DNA of 21,686 bases from CAZJGG01 sp964545475 (GTDB taxonomy: Bacteria; Bacillota; Clostridia; Lachnospirales; JAISER01): assembly GCA_964545475.1 (NCBI GenBank), contig CAZJGG010000051.1, positions 1 through 21,686 of the forward strand. The letters run 5' to 3'. The notes beneath the pieces were generated by a model. That model had not been told where the DNA came from and searched no databases. It worked only from the letters and a program-made list of their open reading frames with translations. The position numbers and the translations under genes are program-made. Of this stretch, positions 14,988 through 21,686 are shown piece after piece; position 1 is the stretch's first letter; each line of letters begins with the position of its first letter.

Positions 14988-17900
14988 ATGAAGAGAAAAA
15001 TAGCTCTCTTGTTGGCGGCAGTTATGACTCTTGCTCCAGCAACGTCTGCTCTTGCGGCTTCTACAAACAATCTTACGCAAGTTCCAACTATCGTTGGCAA
15101 AAGTGTATTGTATGAAGAAGGCTGGCTCTCTGTAGACAAAAGCAACAATTACGGCGGAGGCTACCAAGCTGCCACAAAATCTTTAAAGGTTGGCGTTGGT
15201 GCTAAACCAGACGTAGATTATGTAGTTGACGGTACAGATCTTGTTATCCAAATCGCTCAAACTTCTAACAAATTAAAAGCAGGCGATCGTTTCAAAGTTG
15301 TTCTTGAAAACGCAAAATGGTTCTTTAGAGGGAACTATCCTGTTCAAAATCAAGATTTAAGTCTTGTAGCTAGCAAATATACAGGTGGTAGCCACAGACA
15401 ACCATTTTCAGTACTTGCTGGCGTTAACGGCGGTGTTGTAAATGCTGTTTCTGCTGATGCATACGTTAGTGGTAGAGTAGCTTCATCTACTGATGTATTT
15501 GGTGGTCTTGCATCAACTACTAGTAGTGCAGCTTACAGTGCTCCAACTAACTGTACACCATTACCTAGCCTTACAGGTACTAGAGTTAATGATGAAGAAG
15601 GTCAAGCATTAGCGTATGATGCATACGAAAATATTTACTCTCCAACAAATGGTGAAGTTGAAGGCGAACCAACTGGTGCGTTTAGAGTATCTAGCAGCAA
15701 CTACACTTGGATGCCATTTGGTGCTGGTTCTTACTGGTCTGGCGGAGCAACTGATAGTGGCACTGGTTCCGGAACTTATTTAACCTATGACCCAACTAAA
15801 GGTGTTTGGGGTAAAAACTACACTGATGGCGGCGACGACATCGGCGGCGAATACTACAGACTTCCACAAATTTTGTATCCAAACGTTGATACTGTTGAAG
15901 AAGATGCAGTTGCAATAAGAACAATCAAAGGCACTGACACTTATTATGGTCAAGGCTATTTAGATGCAGGCTATGCTGCAATTAATGCACCTACTGGTAT
16001 TGGTAGATGGGATAACGTTAGAGAAGTTCCTTACAAATTATCAGTAAATCATCTTGAACCATCTGTAGCTGTTATTACAGTGTTAAACGATGTTTATGAT
16101 TATGCAGGTTCATTAGCAGCTGAAACATCTGAAGGTCCTGTATCTATAGTAAGCGAATACGGCGGAGCTGGTAGATACAATGAAATCAGAATTCCTCTTG
16201 TAATCAGAACTACTGAATCTACTTCAGACGTTAAAGTTAAAATTGATCCACAAAACATTGCAGCTATCTCCAGCGGTACTTGGTTGTTCTCTCAAACAGC
16301 TAAAGGTGCTACAAAAACAACTGCAGATGCAGATGATATTGACACTGCAAGAGATAATTTTGCAATTGATAAATTAAAAATCAGCGAAGTTAGAATCGGT
16401 TCTTTCAAAACAGACGGTATCTTCTACTTGAAAGCTGCTGACCACTTTACTTGGAAAGATCCTATTGCTTCAGGCGTTAAAGTAGGCGTTGTTCAAGGTC
16501 TTTCTTGGGGTCCTTACACAAGAACAGGTTCATTCCCGAATGACCCAGTTAACACTAACATGCCATCACGTACTGGTTACGGTGGAAAAGGTTTTGAATG
16601 GGCAGAGTCCGGAACAACTCAAAACGGTTTCTTCTGGAACATTCAAGGTGCAAATATTAACAGCGCATATACTCAACAATATGCAAGCAGAATACCTGTA
16701 ACTGGCGACTATGATTTTAGCTACAGAGTAATCAGCACTAACCCTATTGTATATGACAGAAGCGTATTAGAATTTGCTTTCAGAGGCGTTCAACCTTCTA
16801 CTGATATTCCAGGTGCAATGTATATTGAAAACCTTGAATTTGCAGCTGAAGAAAACGCTCCTTACGGCGATATTATGTTCACAATCGGTAACGTATCTGC
16901 TAACAACCCTGTAACTGAAGAAACTTTCAAAGCAGGTATTAGAGCTGAATGGGATATTATCCTTAAAGCTGAAGGTACAATTCCTGAATTAACAAACGGA
17001 CGTTATGAAAAAGAAAACCCATTATATGCAGCTGATTCAACTCACAAAGCAGCTAGAGTATTATTCTCTGAAGCTTCTACAGCAGCATGGTGGGCATCAA
17101 GACAAACTGAATTTACACTTATCGACCAAGCTAAATGGAGAAAAGTTAAATTCGTATCTGATGAAGTTAAAAACTTAGAAAAAGCTTATGAAGACGCTAT
17201 TTACGGTCAGCACCAAACTGGCTGGAGAGATGTTGACGGTAACTTAGTAACTGGCAACAACAACGTGTTAGATAAAGGTCTCTATATTAACGATGGCGAA
17301 AAACATGGTTATGTAACAATCAACGGCAACACAATGACTTGGAATGACTTAAGAGTTAAATCAGGCAAAAAAGCTTCTATCAGATTCGATTCTTGGATTT
17401 CTATTGAATCAGGATTTGAAGGTGACGTTAAACTTTCTGTAACTGGTTCTGCAATTCCATCTCAATCTAACGGAAGCGCAGTTGCACCTGTAACTATTGC
17501 TAAAGCAATCAGCCCAATTAAAGTTGTTGCTAAAGTTAAAGATATTAAAATTGGTTACCAATTCCAACAAACAGAAGATATTATTATTACAGAAACTAAA
17601 GCAGGTATGCTTCAAAAAGACAAAGATGTTTTCGTATCTGTAACTGACTTAATTGACACTGATATGGCATTCTCTAACGAAACTAAGATTGCTGTAACAG
17701 CTGGTAACTTGAAAATTAAAGATGTTAACTACACTGGCTTAGGTTATGCAGCTTCTGCTAAACAAGGCGAAACTATGATCGCTGGTCAAGGTGGTACAAT
17801 CAAATTTACTGTAAGCGCAGCTTCCAGCCAAGCTTCTACAGTTACTATTTCTAACGTATCAGTTAAGGTTAACAGATCAGTTCCTGAATCTAACCTTAAA

Positions 17901-18524
17901 CCATACAAAGTAGTAGTTTGGGGACCATCTGTATCTCCTAACTATGTATACTTCAACTACAACAAGTATGCTAGAGACAAATTTGCAACTCCTGGTATCA
18001 TGACTGACTACCTCAAAGTGGTATCTTCAGGCAGTGGCAAATCAAGCATCCTTGAACAAGAAGTTAGAGTAACAATTGGTGAATCTTACTTCACAGTAAA
18101 CGGCGTAACTGAAGAAATGGATGCAGTTCCATACATTTCTGAAGCTTCTAACTCTACTATGGTTCCTGTAAGATTTATCTCTAAAGCTTTTGGCTTATCT
18201 GACAACCAAGTAATTTGGGATGATGAAAACAAAACTGTTACTATCGTTGCTCCTAACAGAGTAGTTCAGTTCAAAGCTAACAGCTCAGTTATGAAGGTTG
18301 ATGGATCTGAAATAGCTATGTCAACATCTGGATACACTGTATCTGCTGAAATCGTTAACGCTAGAATGTATGTTCCATTCAGAGCTATGGGCGATGCTTT
18401 CGGTATCACAGTAGTATGGGATGATGCAACTAAAACAGCTATCTACAACCCAAAAGTTCAATCAGCTGAAGAAACAGCAACTGATGCAGCTAAAGAAGAA
18501 ACTAAAGAAGCAGCTGCTCAATAA
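14988..18524 (+). CDS. Abundant exported S-layer-like protein with C-terminal stalk domain
   Basis: 1178 residues. Signal peptide MKRKIALLLAAVMTLAPATSALAA, probable cut after residue 23 or 24. The long middle (about 25-1020) is rich in G, S, T, N, Y and V, beta-type, without membrane helices and almost without cysteine; I do not recognise a domain there. Residues about 1028-1153 form a copper amine oxidase-like domain ('YFTVNGVTEEMDAVPYIS', 'TMVPVRFISKAFG...VIWDDENKTVTI', then a second half 'MYVPFRAMGDAFGITVVWDDATKTAIY'). The end is an acidic A/E/K tail. No SLH or Big_2 repeats are seen. The codons are strongly biased (AAC, TTC, TAC, AGA, GGT, GTA preferred), unlike the neighbours. Together with the near-consensus promoter, AAGGAGG and hard terminator, this points to one of the cell's most abundant proteins. 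S-layer function is inferred; a secreted adhesin or other coat protein would fit too. Confidence 0.8.
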   Translation: MKRKIALLLAAVMTLAPATSALAASTNNLTQVPTIVGKSVLYEEGWLSVDKSNNYGGGYQAATKSLKVGVGAKPDVDYVVDGTDLVIQIAQTSNKLKAGDRFKVVLENAKWFFRGNYPVQNQDLSLVASKYTGGSHRQPFSVLAGVNGGVVNAVSADAYVSGRVASSTDVFGGLASTTSSAAYSAPTNCTPLPSLTGTRVNDEEGQALAYDAYENIYSPTNGEVEGEPTGAFRVSSSNYTWMPFGAGSYWSGGATDSGTGSGTYLTYDPTKGVWGKNYTDGGDDIGGEYYRLPQILYPNVDTVEEDAVAIRTIKGTDTYYGQGYLDAGYAAINAPTGIGRWDNVREVPYKLSVNHLEPSVAVITVLNDVYDYAGSLAAETSEGPVSIVSEYGGAGRYNEIRIPLVIRTTESTSDVKVKIDPQNIAAISSGTWLFSQTAKGATKTTADADDIDTARDNFAIDKLKISEVRIGSFKTDGIFYLKAADHFTWKDPIASGVKVGVVQGLSWGPYTRTGSFPNDPVNTNMPSRTGYGGKGFEWAESGTTQNGFFWNIQGANINSAYTQQYASRIPVTGDYDFSYRVISTNPIVYDRSVLEFAFRGVQPSTDIPGAMYIENLEFAAEENAPYGDIMFTIGNVSANNPVTEETFKAGIRAEWDIILKAEGTIPELTNGRYEKENPLYAADSTHKAARVLFSEASTAAWWASRQTEFTLIDQAKWRKVKFVSDEVKNLEKAYEDAIYGQHQTGWRDVDGNLVTGNNNVLDKGLYINDGEKHGYVTINGNTMTWNDLRVKSGKKASIRFDSWISIESGFEGDVKLSVTGSAIPSQSNGSAVAPVTIAKAISPIKVVAKVKDIKIGYQFQQTEDIIITETKAGMLQKDKDVFVSVTDLIDTDMAFSNETKIAVTAGNLKIKDVNYTGLGYAASAKQGETMIAGQGGTIKFTVSAASSQASTVTISNVSVKVNRSVPESNLKPYKVVVWGPSVSPNYVYFNYNKYARDKFATPGIMTDYLKVVSSGSGKSSILEQEVRVTIGESYFTVNGVTEEMDAVPYISEASNSTMVPVRFISKAFGLSDNQVIWDDENKTVTIVAPNRVVQFKANSSVMKVDGSEIAMSTSGYTVSAEIVNARMYVPFRAMGDAFGITVVWDDATKTAIYNPKVQSAEETATDAAKEETKEAAAQ

Positions 18525-18539
18525 TAAATAAATAAAGGC

Positions 18540-18562
18540 AAAAACCCCGCAAGGGGTTTTTT
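18540..18562 (+). terminator. Terminator after the S-layer-like gene
   Basis: Compact stem AAAACCCC/GGGGTTTT closed by the tetraloop GCAA (18549-18552) and ending in six T. It lies 16 bases after the stop codon, and only 32 bases separate it from the next start codon. Confidence 0.93.
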
Positions 18563-18594
18563 GTCCTTTTATAGAAAAATAGGGGGAGTAAAAT

Positions 18595-20085
18595 ATGAAG
18601 TTTAAAAGACTTGCCGCATTTTTTTTAGCAACAGCATTTGTGGCATCTTCGGCAACAAATATATTTGCTGATGAAATTTCGTTCAAAGTAAATGGTATCG
18701 TGCAATCAGATAAAGTGAATGCTAAAAATGTAAGCGGATATATGGTAATGAACGGTAAGGATTTAGCAAAAATGCTTTCATTAAAGCATGAATGGAACAA
18801 AGAAAATAAAACATTAAAACTTTCAAATGGGAAAATAACTGCTGTTTTTAAAGACGGAAACACAAAGTACACTATGGATAAAATTGAAAAATATCTGCCG
18901 GTAGTAGCTACTGTTGAGGATGAGAGTTTACTGCTTCCTTTAAGAAGCATATGCGAAGCATTTAATATAAACATTTTGTGGAGTGGCGAAAATAATACAG
19001 TGAGTATAAAAACTAGTATTACAGAAGACCAGCTGGCAGTGGCTAACAATGCAAAAAACCCAGCAGCTATTAAACTTAGTTATGTTGATGCACTTGCACT
19101 TGCAATGAGAAAGAACTCTAACTTGGATACGTTATCTGAAAATGTTGATCTGAACACTAAAATGAGAGAAGATTACGATAAAAATTATTTTGATGTATCA
19201 ACAGGATATATAAATCCGGCTACCTATAAAGTTGATACAGATGCGCTTACAAATTGGCTTATAACTGTTAGAAGCATGGAAGTAAATGCTGTTATTTTAA
19301 AACTCAATGAGGAAATTTTAAAAACAACATCTGAGTTTTTGCTTGTAAGCGCTATTACCACGCTTAAGACTACTGAAATGGACATTCAGCTTTTGGAACA
19401 AAATATATCTTTAATGCAGAAAAATTATAGTAACTTGCAGCTTAAAAAAGATGTTGGTATGGCCAGCGAAAGCGATGTTAAAAAGGCAAGACAGGATCTT
19501 GATAAAGCTAAAGCTAATATGGCGACTCTTCAATTAGCCATTAAAAATCAAAGAATTACGCTAAATAAGGTTATTGGATACAATACAGAAGATATTGTCG
19601 AAGTTGATATGACTCCGAAAATTGAACCTTTAAATAAATTAACAAATTCCGAAATTTGGGGAAGAATAACAGATGACCCTTCTGTTAAGATAAAGGAAGA
19701 GGAATATAAATTAGCAAAATACAAGCTTGAACAGGAAACTAGTACGGCTGCTAACCCTGATACAAACAGGATAAAAACTCAAAATGAAGTTAATAAAGCC
19801 GGAAGGGACTTGACGGATACAAAAAACACGATGGAAAAGGCAATGGAGGCTGCTCAAGTTAAGCTAGAAACTATAATTGAAAACAACGGTATTTTACAAC
19901 TGGATTTGCAAAAAGCAAAGGATGCGTATAATACTGCATTAATTAATTTCAAGGCAGGGCTTATTACTCAATATGAGGTTGATGCAGCAAAGTCTGCAGT
20001 TTTGAAAAATGAAATCGAAATTGCAAAAAATGTTTATAACTATAATTTAATTAACTTTACGATAAAAAGACCGTTCTTGTTATAG
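18595..20085 (+). CDS. Exported fusion of stalk domain and TolC-like coiled-coil protein
   Basis: 496 residues. Signal peptide to about residue 25 (MKFKRLAAFFLATAFVASSATNIFA). Residues 28-139 are a copper amine oxidase-like stalk domain ('ISFKVNGIVQ', 'LLLPLRSICEAFNINILWSGENNTVSI'). From about 160 a TolC-type helical part begins with 'LSYVDALALAMRKNSNLDTLSENV', the classical start of an outer membrane efflux repeat. It continues with 'LKKDVGMASESDVKKARQDLDKAKANMATLQLAIKNQRITLNKVIG' and, in the second repeat, 'NTALINFKAGLITQYEVDAAKSAVLKNEIEIAKNVYNYNLINF'. The places where TolC inserts beta-barrel strands hold only short loops (about 200-215 and 390-405). GGGGGAG lies 6 bases before the ATG. 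No promoter is visible between the S-layer-gene terminator and this gene, so it is probably read through at low level. Role unknown; a periplasm- or wall-spanning helical tube is a hypothesis. Confidence 0.8.
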   Translation: MKFKRLAAFFLATAFVASSATNIFADEISFKVNGIVQSDKVNAKNVSGYMVMNGKDLAKMLSLKHEWNKENKTLKLSNGKITAVFKDGNTKYTMDKIEKYLPVVATVEDESLLLPLRSICEAFNINILWSGENNTVSIKTSITEDQLAVANNAKNPAAIKLSYVDALALAMRKNSNLDTLSENVDLNTKMREDYDKNYFDVSTGYINPATYKVDTDALTNWLITVRSMEVNAVILKLNEEILKTTSEFLLVSAITTLKTTEMDIQLLEQNISLMQKNYSNLQLKKDVGMASESDVKKARQDLDKAKANMATLQLAIKNQRITLNKVIGYNTEDIVEVDMTPKIEPLNKLTNSEIWGRITDDPSVKIKEEEYKLAKYKLEQETSTAANPDTNRIKTQNEVNKAGRDLTDTKNTMEKAMEAAQVKLETIIENNGILQLDLQKAKDAYNTALINFKAGLITQYEVDAAKSAVLKNEIEIAKNVYNYNLINFTIKRPFLL

Positions 20086-20104
20086 TGGTTAAGAGTGAGA
20101 CCAA

Positions 20105-20163
20105 TATATTGGCGGTATGAATTGTTTTTTACGATAAAAAACAGATACATACCGCCATATATA
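20105..20163. terminator. Long two-part hairpin between convergent genes, possible transcript end
   Basis: Lower stem GGCGGTATG/CATACCGCC (20111-20119 and 20148-20156), extended by AT pairs, and upper stem TGTTTTTT/AAAAAACA (20123-20130 and 20136-20143) with an ACGAT loop. It sits between the stops of the TolC-like gene and dtd. Neither strand has a U-run after the base of the stem, so it is not a classical intrinsic terminator, though it could mark mRNA ends. Confidence 0.5.
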
Positions 20164-20195
20164 TAAGTAATAAGGGATAAATTCATTTAATATTA

Positions 20196-20633
20196 TTATG
20201 CTTCTAAAACCAAAGTAAAAGGCCCATCGTTTACTAGGGATACTTTCATGTCGGCGCCAAATTCACCGGTTGCAACTTTTTTAAATAGAGGTGTACACTG
20301 CTTAATGAAATATTCATAAATTTCTTCTGCAAGCTGTGGGCTTCCGGCGTTAATAAAGCTGGGGCGATTTCCCTTTGTGCAATCTGCATAAAGAGTAAAC
20401 TGAGAAACAAGTAAAATTTCTCCGTCTACATCATCAATAGAAAGATTTGTTTTATCATTTTCATCTGAAAATATTCTTAGTTTTTTTATTTTAGCTATCA
20501 GCTTGTCTGCTTTTTCAAAATTATCTTCTGAAGAAACGCCGAGTAAAACAACAAACCCCCTTTCTATATCTCCAATTATCTTATCATCTACAGAAACAGA
20601 AGCGTTTAATACTCTTTGTAACACAATTTTCAT
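20196..20633 (-). CDS. dtd: D-aminoacyl-tRNA deacylase
   Basis: 145 residues, the normal length of DTD, which removes D-amino acids (and glycine from tRNA-Ala) wrongly attached to tRNA. The motif SQFTLYADCTKGNRPSF (77-93) supplies the first active-site strand. The second motif, near the C-terminus, is NDGPFTLVLEA (135-145), corresponding to the usual N-x-G-P-V-T with Phe in place of Val. The Gly-Pro pair that excludes L-amino acids is kept. The start 'MKIVLQRVLNASVSVD' is typical. GAAAGGG lies 8 bases before the ATG. It is often found next to relA/spoT in Firmicutes but stands alone here. Confidence 0.96.
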   Translation of the reverse strand: MKIVLQRVLNASVSVDDKIIGDIERGFVVLLGVSSEDNFEKADKLIAKIKKLRIFSDENDKTNLSIDDVDGEILLVSQFTLYADCTKGNRPSFINAGSPQLAEEIYEYFIKQCTPLFKKVATGEFGADMKVSLVNDGPFTLVLEA

Positions 20634-20676
20634 AGTATAATCCCTTTCAATTTACAATTATCATAAAATATTGTTA

Positions 20677-20704
20677 TTGCATTTATATTTAAAACAGTTA
20701 TAAT
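20677..20704 (+). promoter_or_regulatory. Promoter of the adenylate-kinase-like gene
   Basis: -35 TTGCAT (20677-20682), 16-base spacer, perfect -10 TATAAT (20699-20704). Start near 20711, with a leader of about 88 bases. Confidence 0.6.
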
Positions 20705-20731
20705 TGTACTATAGCAATATTAAAAAAACAA
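20703..20731 (-). promoter_or_regulatory. Possible dtd promoter, overlapping the divergent one
   Basis: On the minus strand, -35 TTGTTT (20731-20726), 17-base spacer, -10 TACAAT (20708-20703). Its -10 box shares two bases with the -10 box of the plus-strand promoter. Confidence 0.45.
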
Positions 20732-20736
20732 GTTTT

Positions 20737-20768
20737 ATTCCATTTAATAATTACCTGTTAAATGGAAT
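20737..20768. repeat. Perfect 11-base inverted repeat, possible operator or leader hairpin
   Basis: ATTCCATTTAA (20737-20747) and TTAAATGGAAT (20758-20768) with a 10-base loop. It lies in the leader of the kinase-like gene, 5 bases upstream of the -35 box of the putative dtd promoter. It is not followed by a proper U-run. Confidence 0.6.
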
Positions 20769-20798
20769 TGAATATATAATTTTTAGGAGGTTTTTTAT

Positions 20799-21536
20799 AT
20801 GGAAGCGCAAGCACCACTTATTTTGGAGAAATGGGATTTCATCGTTCTTTTAGGTGAATCTGGCAGCGGAAAGGGAACTTTGGTAAAAAATATCATGAAG
20901 TACTGGCTGCCGAATCTTGTTTCTGCGAGTATGGGCGAGTATTTCAGGGAAAGATCTAAAACTGACCCTGAGCTTCGAAGTTTAATTGAACAAGGCATCT
21001 TAGTAGAGGACAAGACGGTTTGTAGAATGTTCAGAGAATTTGCAAATGAAAATGTACCAGCACTTATGGATGGTTATCCAAGGAACAGAGCTCAGACTCT
21101 TGATTTAATTAAATTCATTAAAGAAAAAAATTGGAGAGTATTGGTTATTGATATACATTGTAAAATTGAAATTATCATAGAAAGACTTCTTTCCCGCGGA
21201 CGAGATGACGATAAGCTTGCTATTATGTATAAAAGAAATGCAGACCACAAAACACTTCATCCCAACGTTATGGCCGAAATAAAAAGCCGCCCGGACTTAT
21301 TTGACGTTATATCTGTTGATGGTAATTTTGAACAGGACGTTGTATTTAGCAATTTCCTATTAGACGTTTTAAGACTTGTTGATATGCTTTATTTTTATGA
21401 TTTAAGCACAGTTCAAACAAGCTTTAGAGCATATGAAGATGAAACATCAATTAATCCTGCTATTAACAGATGGATTTGTGCTTTTTTAAACAGCATCCAA
21501 GAAAAAATTCTTGCGCAAAAAGATAAAAGTGAATAA
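20799..21536 (+). CDS. Divergent adenylate-kinase-like nucleoside monophosphate kinase
   Basis: 245 residues. The P-loop GESGSGKGT (19-27) and other adenylate kinase landmarks are in order: 'VSASMGEYFRER' (41-52, NMP-binding start), 'GILVEDKTVCRMF' (66-78), DGYPRNRAQ (91-99, like DGFPRT.Q), and a short lid 'RLLSRGRDDD' (129-138) of the RGRxDD type without the zinc-binding cysteines of long-lid Gram-positive enzymes. After about residue 190 come some 50 residues (DMLYFYDLSTVQTSFRAYEDETSINPAINRWICAFLNSIQEKIL) that do not belong to the standard fold. The housekeeping adk normally sits in the ribosomal protein cluster, so this is probably a second, specialised paralogue. Substrate and role are unknown. 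AGGAGG lies 8 bases before the ATG. Confidence 0.75.
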   Translation: MEAQAPLILEKWDFIVLLGESGSGKGTLVKNIMKYWLPNLVSASMGEYFRERSKTDPELRSLIEQGILVEDKTVCRMFREFANENVPALMDGYPRNRAQTLDLIKFIKEKNWRVLVIDIHCKIEIIIERLLSRGRDDDKLAIMYKRNADHKTLHPNVMAEIKSRPDLFDVISVDGNFEQDVVFSNFLLDVLRLVDMLYFYDLSTVQTSFRAYEDETSINPAINRWICAFLNSIQEKILAQKDKSE

Positions 21537-21547
21537 AAAACTTGAGG

Positions 21548-21607
21548 GGGGAAGATGAATGCGTCTTCCCCTTATGCATGAAAGCCTTGATTTTAAAGGT
21601 TTTTTTG
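21548..21607 (+). terminator. Hairpin and U-run after the kinase-like gene
   Basis: Stem GGGGAAGA/TCTTCCCC (21548-21555 and 21564-21571) with an 8-base loop lies 11 bases after the stop but lacks a directly following U-run. A weaker stem AAAGCCTT/AAAGG then runs into seven T (to 21607). One or both probably end the transcript. Confidence 0.6.
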
Positions 21608-21645
21608 CAAGTTTAAAAATTATTCAAATTATTTTAAAAAACATG

Positions 21646-21674
21646 TTGACAAATAAAAGAACGTGTGGTAAGAT
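21646..21674 (+). promoter_or_regulatory. Strong promoter firing out of the window
   Basis: Perfect -35 TTGACA (21646-21651), 17-base spacer, -10 TAAGAT (21669-21674). The gene it serves lies beyond the window end. An AT-rich stretch directly upstream could act as an UP element. Confidence 0.7.
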
Positions 21675-21686
21675 ATATTTCGCCGT

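Noticed and set aside
18462..19049. Long minus-strand open frame opposite the start of the TolC-like gene
   Set aside because: It lies antisense to the signal peptide and stalk domain of a well-supported gene, covers the S-layer-gene terminator and has no ribosome site or family resemblance.
20056..20140. Direct repeat TTTACGATAAAAA at 20056-20068 and 20128-20140
   Set aside because: Only 13 AT-rich bases, one copy within a coding end and one in a hairpin loop; chance is the simplest explanation.
1..21686. CRISPR array, prophage, toxin-antitoxin or defence island
   Set aside because: No regularly spaced repeats, integrase, transposase, phage structural gene or recognisable defence gene is present.

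Overview
The window is AT-rich and uses strong Shine-Dalgarno sites, TTGNNN/TATAAT-type promoters and stem-plus-U-run terminators. It reads as a chromosomal segment of a low-GC Firmicute. The gene content points to anaerobic Clostridia, probably Lachnospirales-like: a DUF3881-type protein, a DUF975 membrane protein, an AcsE-like methyltransferase, a ZapA/U32/FtsW/PBP operon, and an abundant exported protein with copper-amine-oxidase-like 'stalk' domains. This placement is inferred from gene content only; no rRNA gene is in the window. There is no prophage, insertion sequence, CRISPR array or integrase.

Layout. 1-210: the 3' part of a tRNA-His, a tRNA-Lys and a terminator. 226-2466 (minus): a DUF975 membrane protein, then an ECF-type sigma factor with a DUF4367-type membrane anti-sigma protein. 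2602-3738 (minus): a secreted polysaccharide deacetylase. 4144-4944 (plus): a methyltetrahydrofolate methyltransferase of AcsE type, with a strong promoter and a structured leader. 5058-11595 (minus): a five-gene operon in the order zapA, U32/RlhA-like protein, ftsW/rodA-like SEDS protein, class B penicillin-binding protein, DUF3881 protein. It joins septum assembly and peptidoglycan synthesis to an RNA-modification-type enzyme. 11781-12674 (minus): a secreted protein with an acidic linker and a stalk-type domain. 12959-14569 (plus): pyrG. 14988-18524 (plus): a 1178-residue, very highly expressed, S-layer-like exported protein. 18595-20085 (plus): a stalk domain fused to a TolC-like coiled coil, just behind the S-layer gene's terminator. 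20196-20633 (minus): dtd. 20799-21536 (plus): a divergent adenylate-kinase-like protein. 21537-21686: a hairpin and a strong promoter that fires out of the window.

The theme is the cell envelope: division/wall synthesis operon, deacetylase, S-layer-like protein, TolC-like protein and two further small exported or membrane proteins. Three exported proteins share the same stalk module, so it may be a common surface-attachment part in this lineage.

The most unusual observations are: (1) a two-copy dispersed imperfect palindrome (4001-4106 and 11622-11696) lying in two different 5' leaders, one copy with an extra hairpin at its tip and a following U-run; (2) a TolC-family helical protein in a probably single-membrane bacterium that seems to lack the beta-barrel strands and is coupled to an S-layer-like gene; (3) overlapping divergent promoters plus a perfect inverted repeat between dtd and the kinase-like gene; (4) a Shine-Dalgarno-like sequence at the predicted mRNA 5' end of the 12674 gene. 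None is proof of a new system; each is a testable lead.
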